From JACDCP01 sp050740235 (lineage in GTDB: Bacteria; Pseudomonadota; Gammaproteobacteria; Steroidobacterales; JACDCP01), in the NCBI GenBank assembly GCA_050740235.1, contig JBOIDB010000112.1, forward strand, positions 1-10,022: DNA of 10,022 bases, read 5' to 3'. The translations under genes and the position numbers were made by a program. The notes under the pieces are model-generated. The model searched no databases and had not been told where the DNA came from. It saw only the letters and a list, made by a program, of their open reading frames with translations. This document shows positions 1 to 6,964 of this stretch, piece after piece. Numbering within the stretch: position 1 is the stretch's first letter; every line of letters begins with the position of its first letter.

Positions 1-832
1 GCTCTCTGCCGAGCTCCGGGCCGAACCGCTCGCGGCGCCTGACCCGGATCTGGTTCTGAACGTCGTGGACGCCGAATACCGATTCGGCCACGTCTTCGAC
101 CATGCGCTTCACATCGCGCCTTTCGACAGTGCCCGTCAGCTTCACCTCGCCGTCGTCCTGGACGTCGATCTCGATGTCCGAGGCATCGATCTGGCCGTGC
201 TGCTCCAGCCGCTCGCAAATCTCTTCCCTGACACGATCGCTCGAGCGCCTGTATCCCTTCGGGCCTACGCCGCTGTGCGGCCCCGGCACGAGCCAGAACT
301 CGCTGTACACGAAGCTCGTGCGCGGCGTAAAGCCGGTGCCGGTCCGTGGCGAGCGCTCCTCGCCCCACTCGGATTCCGAACTGCTCCAGGGCTCGGCGCT
401 GCGGCCGCCTGAACGGACGCCGCCGAATCTGCTTTCACCTTCATAGTCGCGGCCGTAATCCCGCTCGTGACCGCGGCCGGTGTAGCTTCGCGCCTGATCG
501 CTGCCGTAATCCGGATAATCGCCGCCGCGACCGCGGCCGTAGCTGCGTCCGTACGCCCGATCGTCGTTGAACCACGAGCGCACTTCGCGCACCACGCGAT
601 CGATGATGTTGCGATCGCGATCCTCGTCGTAGCTGGTGCCCCAGCTTTCCTGGCCGCATCCCGTGCGGCGCGAGCTGTAGCGCGGTTCACGGGGCCAGTC
701 GCGACCCTCGCGCTCGCCAAGGTCCTCTTCGAATTCCGCGCCTTCGTAATCCCGGCCGCGTTCGCGATGGCCGGGCTCGAAGCTCGAGCGGCCTCCGCCT
801 CTCTCTCTGTGCTGCCTGTGTTGCTCTCTCAT
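1..832 (-). CDS. BON-domain protein with Arg/Gly/Tyr/Asp-rich N-terminal region (3' end cut by window edge)
   Basis: The minus-strand frame starting at ATG 832-830 stays open to base 1, giving 277 residues without a stop; the C-terminus is outside the window. A GGGAG Shine-Dalgarno-like stretch lies just upstream of the ATG. Residues 1-60 are very rich in Arg, Glu and Gly. Residues 74-90 (RNIIDRVVREVRSWFND) form a probable amphipathic segment ending in an SWF motif. Residues 91-140 are low complexity, with YGR, RDY and RGRG units. After GPKGYRR at 190-196, residues about 199-266 match a BON domain: a helix (VREEICERLEQHG), a strand-rich core (DIEIDV..DGEVKLTGTV) and a second helix ending in GVHDVQNQIRVR. 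BON domains are associated with membrane or phospholipid binding and with osmotic stress proteins such as OsmY. I see no signal peptide or membrane helix, so location is open. It is downstream of the TerC-like gene on the same strand. The domain call is firm; the function is not known. Confidence 0.82.
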   Translation of the reverse strand, partial: MREQHRQHRERGGGRSSFEPGHRERGRDYEGAEFEEDLGEREGRDWPREPRYSSRRTGCGQESWGTSYDEDRDRNIIDRVVREVRSWFNDDRAYGRSYGRGRGGDYPDYGSDQARSYTGRGHERDYGRDYEGESRFGGVRSGGRSAEPWSSSESEWGEERSPRTGTGFTPRTSFVYSEFWLVPGPHSGVGPKGYRRSSDRVREEICERLEQHGQIDASDIEIDVQDDGEVKLTGTVERRDVKRMVEDVAESVFGVHDVQNQIRVRRRERFGPELGRE

Positions 833-843
833 GACTGCTCCCT

Positions 844-884
844 GTGTTCGAAACACTGGCTGATGTCCCCGGCAACTCGCCGGG
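844..884. repeat. Two small hairpins in the leader of the BON gene
   Basis: Bases 868-873 (CCCGGC) pair with 879-884 (GCCGGG) around a 5-base loop, and 844-848 (GTGTT) pair with 852-856 (AACAC) around a 3-base loop. Both fall in the 119-bp gap between the TerC-like stop and the BON start. Neither is followed by a T-run on either strand, so they are not convincing intrinsic terminators. They could fold in the 5' leader of the BON transcript, but short GC hairpins are common in DNA of this composition. Confidence 0.3.
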
Positions 885-951
885 AGCGTAAAACAAAGCA
901 AGGAGCGTGCCATGGGGAGCGTTTCGATCGCGCCGGATCGGCGGCAAGGCG

Positions 952-1890
952 TCACGGCCCGCGATTGTCTTCCGGCGCCTGTCCAACCTCGGGCGTGACG
1001 CGCAGGCTCAGCCAGATCGTCACGCCGAGCACTACGACGATGACCCCAACCGAGAGCAGCGGCGGGATGGGGATCCACTCGTGGGTCGCCAGCTTGAAGC
1101 CGGCGAAGGTAAGGACGGCGGCCAGCCCGTAGTGCAGGTAACGGACGTGCTCGAGCATCGCGACGAGCACGACATAGAGCGACCTCAAGCCCAGGATCGC
1201 GAACGCGTTCGAGCTGTAAACGAGGAACTCGCGGCGCGTCACGGACAGCGCGGCCGGCACCGAGTCGATGGCGAACAGGAGATCGCTGAATTCCAGCCCG
1301 ATGATCGCCACCATCAGTGGCGTCATGAGCAGGCGGCCGTTCTGCCTGACGAAAAGGCGGGCGCTGTTCTTGTCCCCGCTCACCGGCAAATGGCGCGACA
1401 GCCAGGTGACGAGCTGATTTTCCACATGCTCCTGCGGCGGCTCGCGCATGGCACGAAAAGCGGCGAAAAACAGCAGGGCGGCGAACAGGTACTGGATCCA
1501 TTCCCACCGCTGCATCGCGGCAACGCCGAGGAAGATGAAAATCGCGCGGAACACGAGAGCGCCGAAGATGCCCCACAGCAGCGCCCTGCGCTGGTTCTCC
1601 AGCGGAATGCCGAGCGTCTGGAAGATCAGCAGGAAGACGAACAGGTTGTCGAGGCTCAGGCTCTCCTCGATCAGATAGGCGGCGAGATATTCCTTCGCCG
1701 CCTCTCCGCCCATCAACGCCCAGACGAAGAAGGAAAAGCCGAGGCCGACGGAGATCCAGACCGCGCTCCACGCGATATCTCCGCGACGCGAACGTTTGTA
1801 GGCTCCGCGGTGGCTGTACAGGTCGATGGCCAGCAATACGACCAGCGTGACGACGAAACCTGTCCACGCCCAGCCGGGGATATCGTCCAT
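952..1890 (-). CDS. TerC/Alx-family integral membrane protein (probable metal ion, likely manganese, exporter)
   Basis: This is a complete 312-residue protein, close to the usual Alx length. Its start is ATG 1890-1888, with AAAGGAC five bases upstream. It has about eight or nine hydrophobic helices. The family signatures are clear: an acidic helix EESLSLDNLFVF (75-86), a second acidic helix GLEFSDLLFAIDSVPA (198-213, with Glu200, Asp203 and Asp209), then SNAFAILGLRSLY (227-239). In the family, these buried acidic residues are thought to bind metal. E. coli Alx and Bacillus TerC relatives have been linked to Mn2+ export and to metallating exported enzymes, and the original TerC to tellurite resistance. 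No other ter gene is nearby, so tellurite resistance is not supported. It lies 109 bp downstream of the permease and 119 bp upstream of the BON gene. In E. coli, alx is controlled by a Mn/pH-sensing leader RNA; I see no obvious counterpart in this short leader. The exact substrate is inferred. Confidence 0.92.
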   Translation of the reverse strand: MDDIPGWAWTGFVVTLVVLLAIDLYSHRGAYKRSRRGDIAWSAVWISVGLGFSFFVWALMGGEAAKEYLAAYLIEESLSLDNLFVFLLIFQTLGIPLENQRRALLWGIFGALVFRAIFIFLGVAAMQRWEWIQYLFAALLFFAAFRAMREPPQEHVENQLVTWLSRHLPVSGDKNSARLFVRQNGRLLMTPLMVAIIGLEFSDLLFAIDSVPAALSVTRREFLVYSSNAFAILGLRSLYVVLVAMLEHVRYLHYGLAAVLTFAGFKLATHEWIPIPPLLSVGVIVVVLGVTIWLSLRVTPEVGQAPEDNRGP

Positions 1891-1999
1891 TTGTCCTTTC
1901 GCTTGTGTGAGACCGGCGGATCGGGCTCAGGTTGCTCTTTTCATCCCGGTGCCAGCCGTTGCCGGCCAGGGTCGAGGAACAGCAGTCCTGCCCTGGAGA

Positions 2000-3382
2000 C
2001 TACGACGGCGAAACCGCCGCACGGCGGCTGTTGCGTATCGAATAGGTGCCGTAGATCAACAGACCCAGAACCATCCAGACCAGGAAGTAGATCCAGGTTA
2101 TCCCTGCCAGGTTCAACATGAGATAAACGCAGAAGACGACACCCAACAGCGGCACGACCGGGCTGAACGGCACGCGAAACGGCCGGTGCAGATCTGGCCG
2201 CTTGCGCCGCAGCACGATCACGCCGATGCAGACGATGGTGAACGCGAACAGCGTGCCGATGTTGACCACTTCCGCGATTGCGCTGATCGGAAAGAAGCCG
2301 GCGACCAGGGAAGTGAGAATGCCCGCCAGGCCGATCACGAATCCGGGCGTGCGCGTGCGCGGGTTGACGGTGGCAAAACGCTCGGGCAGCAACCCGTCCC
2401 TCGACATCGCGAACAGCACGCGGGTCTGCCCGTAGTACATGACCAGCATGACGGAGGTGAGGCCGGCGATCGCGCCCGCGGCCACGATGGCCCCGCCCCA
2501 CTGATAGCCGAGGTTGAGCAGCGCCTGCGACACCGGCGAGGGCGTGTTCAGCGTGGCATACGGCGCTATGCCGGTCAGGAGCGCCGCCACGATCATGTAG
2601 ATGAGCGTGCAGATGGCGAGCGAGGCGATGATGCCTATCGGCATGTCCCGCTGTGGCCGGCGTGATTCCTCCGCGGCCGTGGAAACGGCGTCGAAGCCGA
2701 TGTAGGCGAAGAAGATGAGCGACGCCCCGCTCACGATACCCTGCCACCCGAACGGCATGAAAGGCGTCCAGTTCGCGGGCTCGACATTGCCCGAGGCGAT
2801 GACGACGAAGATCGTGATCGCGGTCAACTTGATGAACACGATGGCGGCATTGAAGCGCGCGCTGTTCCTCACCCCGATATAGAGCAGCGTGCCGAGAAAC
2901 CAGATGATGGCCATTGCCGGCAGGTTGACGACGCCGCCGGCGTCCGGTGCAGCGACGAGCGCTTGCGGCAAGTGGATGCCGCCCGCTGACAATGCGTTGT
3001 TGAAGTAACCCGACCAGCCGACCGCTACGGCAGATACGCCCATGCCGTATTCGAGCATGAGCGCCCAGCCGATGATCCAGGCGATGATCTCGCCGAGCGA
3101 TGCATAAGCATAGCCGTAGGCGCTGCCGCAACCGCCGACGGCGGCGGCGAGCTCGGCATACGACAGCCCGGCGAACACGCAGGCCGTCCCGGCCAAGACG
3201 AACGACAGCACGAGCGCCGGGCCGGCCTGCGTGGCCGCCGCCACACCGGTGAGAACGAAAACGCCGGCGCCGATGATGGCGCCGATGCCCAGCAGAACGA
3301 GATCGCCGGCGCCGAGCGTGCGGTGCAGGCCCGTATCGCCGTGCACGTCGGTGCCAATGGCCTTGGTTCGAAACAAATCCAT
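2000..3382 (-). CDS. APC-superfamily amino acid permease (cationic amino acid transporter type)
   Basis: This is a complete 460-residue inner-membrane transporter with about 12 hydrophobic helices, ending in TAG. A GAGGA element lies eight bases upstream of the ATG. The APC fold signatures are present: GIGAIIGAGVFVLTG (32-46) is the broken first helix whose Gly-rich turn binds the substrate backbone, and FAYIGFDAVSTAAEE (225-239) is the sixth helix with its conserved Phe-Asp. YYGQTRVLFAMSRDGLLP (316-333), followed by a P..TP segment, is typical of the CAT branch (YfnA/GkApcT-like). Members usually carry amino acids inward with protons; the exact substrate cannot be read from sequence. The short C-terminus and total length fit bacterial 12-helix members rather than 14-helix animal CATs. 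It is first of three same-strand genes and is divergent from the efflux operon, with a 471-bp gap. No biosynthetic or catabolic neighbour indicates a particular amino acid. Confidence 0.93.
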   Translation of the reverse strand: MDLFRTKAIGTDVHGDTGLHRTLGAGDLVLLGIGAIIGAGVFVLTGVAAATQAGPALVLSFVLAGTACVFAGLSYAELAAAVGGCGSAYGYAYASLGEIIAWIIGWALMLEYGMGVSAVAVGWSGYFNNALSAGGIHLPQALVAAPDAGGVVNLPAMAIIWFLGTLLYIGVRNSARFNAAIVFIKLTAITIFVVIASGNVEPANWTPFMPFGWQGIVSGASLIFFAYIGFDAVSTAAEESRRPQRDMPIGIIASLAICTLIYMIVAALLTGIAPYATLNTPSPVSQALLNLGYQWGGAIVAAGAIAGLTSVMLVMYYGQTRVLFAMSRDGLLPERFATVNPRTRTPGFVIGLAGILTSLVAGFFPISAIAEVVNIGTLFAFTIVCIGVIVLRRKRPDLHRPFRVPFSPVVPLLGVVFCVYLMLNLAGITWIYFLVWMVLGLLIYGTYSIRNSRRAAVSPS

Positions 3383-3661
3383 CTACGGAGTCCTCATGCC
3401 GACCGACGCATGGGGTCGATCACCTGCGGAATTGCAATAGCGCGAAGCCGATATCGCGCTGGCGCTGCGCGCGTCGGCACGGAACTCTAACAGGATGCGG
3501 AAAATGACGTCCATGCCTTTTTTCGGCCATTCCCGCCCCTGAACCGGCGAGCGCCGCACCCCACGCGTGAATCGTCCGGCTCGTGCCCGGCACGCGCCAT
3601 TACCTGATTTTGTTCAGGATTGTGCATTTCCGGCCAGCGACAATGCGGGGGCAATTCCGAA

Positions 3662-3709
3662 AAGGGGACATTCCTGATTTCCCGTTCGGGAAATCAGGAA
3701 TGTCCCCTT
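3662..3709. repeat. Long perfect inverted repeat (23-bp arms, 2-bp centre), REP/MITE-like
   Basis: Bases 3662-3684 are the exact reverse complement of 3687-3709, separated only by TT. The arm begins AAGGGGACATTCCTGATTT. A further six pairs, CCGAAA (3657-3662) with TTTCGG (3716-3721), could extend the structure outward across an unpaired right-hand bulge, giving about 65 bp in all. It lies 145 bp upstream of the RND start. It is more AT-rich than its surroundings, and such a perfect match cannot be chance. It would form a strong cruciform or RNA hairpin. On the minus strand it is followed by TTTT, so terminator activity in that direction is possible, but no minus-strand gene enters it. Termini starting GGGGACA resemble, from memory, palindromic repeats associated with REP-type (RAYT) transposases. 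That family assignment is inference. Confidence 0.8.
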
Positions 3710-3794
3710 GCAACCTTTCGGCGCGTCGCGGCGTCTTTTCATCGCGGAGAGCCGAAATGAAAGCCCGGAAGCCCGGTCGTATGAGAGCGCCGAC

Positions 3795-3808
3795 CGCGAC
3801 CGGTCGCG
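3795..3808. promoter_or_regulatory. 14-bp perfect palindrome, possible operator of the RND operon
   Basis: CGCGACCGGTCGCG is a perfect palindrome centred 52 bases upstream of the RND start codon, where a TetR- or MarR-type repressor of an efflux operon would often bind. No such regulator gene is adjacent. In GC-rich DNA, a palindrome of this length is expected about once per window by chance, so the call rests on position alone. Confidence 0.25.
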
Positions 3809-3853
3809 CTGCTTCCAGCTGGCGGGTAAAGAACCCGTTTGGGAAAGTGATCG

Positions 3854-6800
3854 ATGAACCTGACCCGTTTGAGCGTCGCTCATCCCGCTTCCGTCGCGGC
3901 CGCCGCGGCGCTTGCCCTGCTGTTCGGCATCCTCGCGATGCTCTCCCGCCCGATTCAGCTGCTGCCCAACCTGCAACAGCCGCAGATCACGATCTTCAAC
4001 AACTGGCGGCAAGCCGCGCCCGCGGAGATGGAGTCCTACATCATCGAGCCCCAGGAGAACGTGCTGCGCAACACGCCCGGAGTCACGGAGATCTCCAGCA
4101 ATATCGGCCGCGGCTTCGGACAGATCACGCTGAATTTCGATATCGACGCCGACATGCAGCAGGCGCTGATCAATGTCATCAGCAACCTCAACCAGGCGCC
4201 GCCGCTGCCCGCGGATGCGGACGAGCCTTTCGTCTTCTCGGGAGCCGGCCAGAACTCGCCGAACGTCGCCACGATGCAGGTCTACCCGCAGCCGGACAAT
4301 CCGAACCGGGATCTGTACTCGCCCGAGTATCAACGCATTTTCGACAACGTGGTCGAGCCGAGGCTGTCGCGGATACCCGGCGTGTCCCAGGTCGACATGG
4401 CAGGACGCAGGGAATTCGAAGTACGGGTGACCTTCGATCCCTGGCGCGCGGCGGCGCTCGGCGTCGCGGTCGGCGATATCGCGCGCACGGTATCGCAGGC
4501 GAACGATGTATCCGGCGGGTTTGCCGACATCGGACGCCGGCAGTTCACCGTCCGCTTCGTCGGCCAGGACGACATCGAAAAGCTGGACGAGCTGATCGTC
4601 GGCTACAGCGGCGGGCGGCCGATCCGGTTGCGCGAAGTCGCCACCGTGGACAAGCGTCTCGCGGACCCGTTCGGCGTGAACATCCGCAACGGCCATGCCG
4701 CCTATTACATCGCCCTGCGGGGCGCGAACGATTCCAACAACGTCGAGATCCTCGACGAGGTCAACGCCGCGATCGCGGACATCAACGACGGGCCGCTCGG
4801 CCGGGCCGGGCTGCACATGGAGCTCAGCTACGACGCTTCCGTGTATATCCGGCGGGCGATTTCGCTCGTGCAGGAGAACCTCGGCCTCGGCGTGCTGCTC
4901 GCCGTCGGCGTCCTGTGGTTCTTCCTGCGCGACGTCCGGGCCACCCTGATCATCGCCGCGTCGATTCCCGTCTCCCTGTCCTTCGCGCTCATCGCGCTGC
5001 AGGTCTTCGGGCTGTCGCTGAACGTCATTTCGCTGGCCGGCCTCGCGTTCGCCGTGGGACTCGTCGTCGACGCCGCCATCATCGTGCAGGACAACATCGT
5101 GCGCTTCCGCCAGAAAGGCGAGGGCATGGCGACGGCTATCCAGCACGGCGCCGACCAGGTCAAGGGCGCATTGTTCGCCTCCACCATGACCACGGTGGCG
5201 ATTTTCCTGCCGATCCTGTTTCTCGAGGGCCAGGAAGGCCAGATGTTCTCCGACCTCGCGCTGACCTTGTCCGTGGCCATCGGCGCCTCGATGCTCTCGG
5301 CGCTGACCGTCATCCCGATTGCGAATCGCCTCTGGCCGCCTGCGGTCGGCAGGCGCGATCCGGTTGCGAGCTGGTGGACCACGACCGCGCGCTGGGTGAT
5401 GAAGCTGACGGACGCGCCGGGCAGTCGCGCCGCCTGGCTGGTGTTGCTCATCGTCGTGCCGGCAGCGCTCGCGCTCGCACTCAAGCCGAAGGCCGACTTT
5501 CTGCCGTCCGCGGAGGCCGACGCCGTCACCGTGTTCTTCGACGTGCCGCCCGGCGTGAACAACGAGCTGTTCGAGAACGAGATCGCGGCCAGCATCGTCG
5601 AACGGCTCCGGCCGTACATGGACCACGAGGTAGAGCCTTACATTCGCGGTTACAACCTGTCGATGTTCGGCACGTTCAACATCCTGTTTCTGTATCCCCT
5701 CGATCCCGACCAGACCGGGGAATTTCTCGACTTGCTGCGCGGGCCGCTATTGCGCGGCATACCCGACACGCAGCCGTTCGCCAGCCGCGCCTCGCTGCTG
5801 CAGATCGGCTTCAACGGCGGGCGCACGATCAGCGTCGATCTGCAGGGCGCCGACATCGTCGGCCTCATGGGCGCCGCGGCGGTCGGGCTGGAGAGAATCC
5901 AGCAGGTCATGCCGGAGGCCACGGTGCGCGCTGTCCCGGGCCTGTCGCTCGCCGAGCCCGAGCTCCAGGTGCTGCCCGACGAGCAGCTCATCGGCCAGGC
6001 CGGCCTGAATCGGCAGGATCTGGCCAATGCGGTGCGCGCGCTCACAGGTGGCCTGTTCATCAACGAGTATTTCGACGGCAACGAGCGCTACGACGTCATC
6101 CTGCGCGCAGGCCGCTGGACGAGGCCGGAGCAGCTCGCGGCCATGCCGATCGCCACGCCGCTCGCCGGCGCGCAGACGATCGGCGCGCTCGCGGAAATCC
6201 GCAGCGCGGTCGGCCCGACGCAGCTCCAGCGTTTCGACGGCCAGCGCACGATCAGCCTCCAGGTGCTCCCGCCCGACGAAATGACCGTGGAGGAGGCGCT
6301 CTCGGTGCTGCGGCAGGAGGCGGGGCCGACGATACAGGACGCTCTGCCCGACGGCTCCAGCATCAACTATCGCGGCAGCGCCGACGAGCTCGAGCTCGCG
6401 CTGACGAACATGCTGAAGAACCTGTTGCTCGCCGTGCTGATCCTGTTCGTCATCATGGCCGCGACGTTCCGGTCGCTGCGCGACAGCCTGATCGTGCTGC
6501 TCGTCATGCCGCTGGCGCTGGCCGGCGGCATCTTCGCATTGCGGCTCCTGAATCTGGTCACGTATCAGTCGCTCGACATGCTGACCATGATCGGATTCCT
6601 CATCCTGATGGGACTCGTCGTCAACAACGCGATCCTGCTGGTGAGCCAGACTCGCGACGGCAAGCGCGAAGGGCTGCGCTCGCGCGAAGCGGTCGAGGCG
6701 GCGGTCGTGGCTCGCGCACGGCCGGTGTTCATGAGCACGCTGACGACGATTTTCGGCATGCTGCCGCTGGTCGTGGTGCCCGGCGTCGGCTCGGATATCT

Positions 6801-6964
6801 ATCGGGGTCTCGCGACCGTGATCGTCGGCGGCATGCTGCTGTCGGCCGCGTTCACGCTCGTGCTCATGCCGAGCCTGCTCCGGCTCGGCGAACGCGGCGG
6901 CGTGCTGGCCGGCCTGAAAGCGTGGCTGCCCGCAAAGACGGCAGCCGGGGAGGCAAGATCATGA
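3854..6964 (+). CDS. RND-family efflux transporter, inner-membrane pump subunit (AcrB-like)
   Basis: This is a complete 1036-residue protein of typical length for AcrB-type RND pumps. An in-frame TGA at 3848-3850 makes ATG 3854 the first possible start, and GGGAAAG (3841-3847) is a modest ribosome site. The layout fits the family: TM1 (about 12-30), a first large periplasmic porter/docking region (about 31-334), TM2-6 (about 335-500), TM7 (about 524-542), a second periplasmic region, and TM8-12 (about 850-1010). The proton-relay helices differ from AcrB. TM4 has GLVVDAAII with one Asp (406) where AcrB has Asp-Asp, and TM10 has GLVVNNAILLV with Asn924 where AcrB has the relay Lys. Single-Asp and VNN forms occur in other RND branches, so this need not mean loss of function. 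The pump would export drugs, solvents, lipids or metals with the adjoining adaptor and an outer-membrane channel encoded elsewhere. The substrate is unknown. The stop overlaps the adaptor start (ATGA). Confidence 0.95.
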   Translation: MNLTRLSVAHPASVAAAAALALLFGILAMLSRPIQLLPNLQQPQITIFNNWRQAAPAEMESYIIEPQENVLRNTPGVTEISSNIGRGFGQITLNFDIDADMQQALINVISNLNQAPPLPADADEPFVFSGAGQNSPNVATMQVYPQPDNPNRDLYSPEYQRIFDNVVEPRLSRIPGVSQVDMAGRREFEVRVTFDPWRAAALGVAVGDIARTVSQANDVSGGFADIGRRQFTVRFVGQDDIEKLDELIVGYSGGRPIRLREVATVDKRLADPFGVNIRNGHAAYYIALRGANDSNNVEILDEVNAAIADINDGPLGRAGLHMELSYDASVYIRRAISLVQENLGLGVLLAVGVLWFFLRDVRATLIIAASIPVSLSFALIALQVFGLSLNVISLAGLAFAVGLVVDAAIIVQDNIVRFRQKGEGMATAIQHGADQVKGALFASTMTTVAIFLPILFLEGQEGQMFSDLALTLSVAIGASMLSALTVIPIANRLWPPAVGRRDPVASWWTTTARWVMKLTDAPGSRAAWLVLLIVVPAALALALKPKADFLPSAEADAVTVFFDVPPGVNNELFENEIAASIVERLRPYMDHEVEPYIRGYNLSMFGTFNILFLYPLDPDQTGEFLDLLRGPLLRGIPDTQPFASRASLLQIGFNGGRTISVDLQGADIVGLMGAAAVGLERIQQVMPEATVRAVPGLSLAEPELQVLPDEQLIGQAGLNRQDLANAVRALTGGLFINEYFDGNERYDVILRAGRWTRPEQLAAMPIATPLAGAQTIGALAEIRSAVGPTQLQRFDGQRTISLQVLPPDEMTVEEALSVLRQEAGPTIQDALPDGSSINYRGSADELELALTNMLKNLLLAVLILFVIMAATFRSLRDSLIVLLVMPLALAGGIFALRLLNLVTYQSLDMLTMIGFLILMGLVVNNAILLVSQTRDGKREGLRSREAVEAAVVARARPVFMSTLTTIFGMLPLVVVPGVGSDIYRGLATVIVGGMLLSAAFTLVLMPSLLRLGERGGVLAGLKAWLPAKTAAGEARS

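Larger units (their letters stand above)
3383..3853. other. Divergent intergenic region without a convincing gene
   Basis: This 471-bp region separates the minus-strand permease from the plus-strand RND gene and must hold both promoters, though I find no clear -35/-10 pair on either strand. Contents: a 7-bp stem AGCGCGA/TCGCGCT (3439-3445 with 3454-3460); a T-run at 3518-3523 without a preceding hairpin; a small CCTGA/TCAGG hairpin (3603-3618); the long inverted repeat at 3662-3709; a tandem AAGCCCGG AAGCCCGG near 3761-3776; the palindrome at 3795-3808; and a CGGGT/ACCCG hairpin (3823-3837) close to the RND start. Open frames begin at 3583 and at ATG 3757, but they read on through the RND gene out of frame and look like composition artefacts. 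Confidence 0.7.

Noticed and set aside
868..884. GC hairpin between the TerC-like gene and the BON gene as an intrinsic terminator
   Set aside because: The stem is only 6 bp and neither strand has a T-run after it.
952..1890. Tellurite resistance operon
   Set aside because: Only a single TerC/Alx-like gene is present; there is no terB, terD, terE or terZ partner, and its length fits the Alx-type metal exporters.
907..2121. 404-codon plus-strand open frame
   Set aside because: It is antisense to the TerC-like gene, which has clear family motifs. Its product is a Gln/Arg/Asp/Glu-rich, low-complexity sequence typical of an antisense shadow.
1941..3131. 396-codon minus-strand open frame
   Set aside because: It overlaps the permease on the same strand in another frame and reads His/Arg-rich sequence without a recognisable domain.
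3518..3523. T-run as a terminator in the divergent region
   Set aside because: There is no stable stem directly before it on the plus strand, and no upstream plus-strand gene that would need one.
3757..3853. ATG 3757 after GGAGAG as a small leader peptide for the RND gene
   Set aside because: The frame does not stop before the RND gene but continues for kilobases as the shadow frame, so it is not a discrete leader ORF.
3614..5626. 670-codon minus-strand open frame
   Set aside because: It is antisense to the RND gene, has no recognisable domain and has a composition typical of reverse-strand shadows in GC-rich genes.
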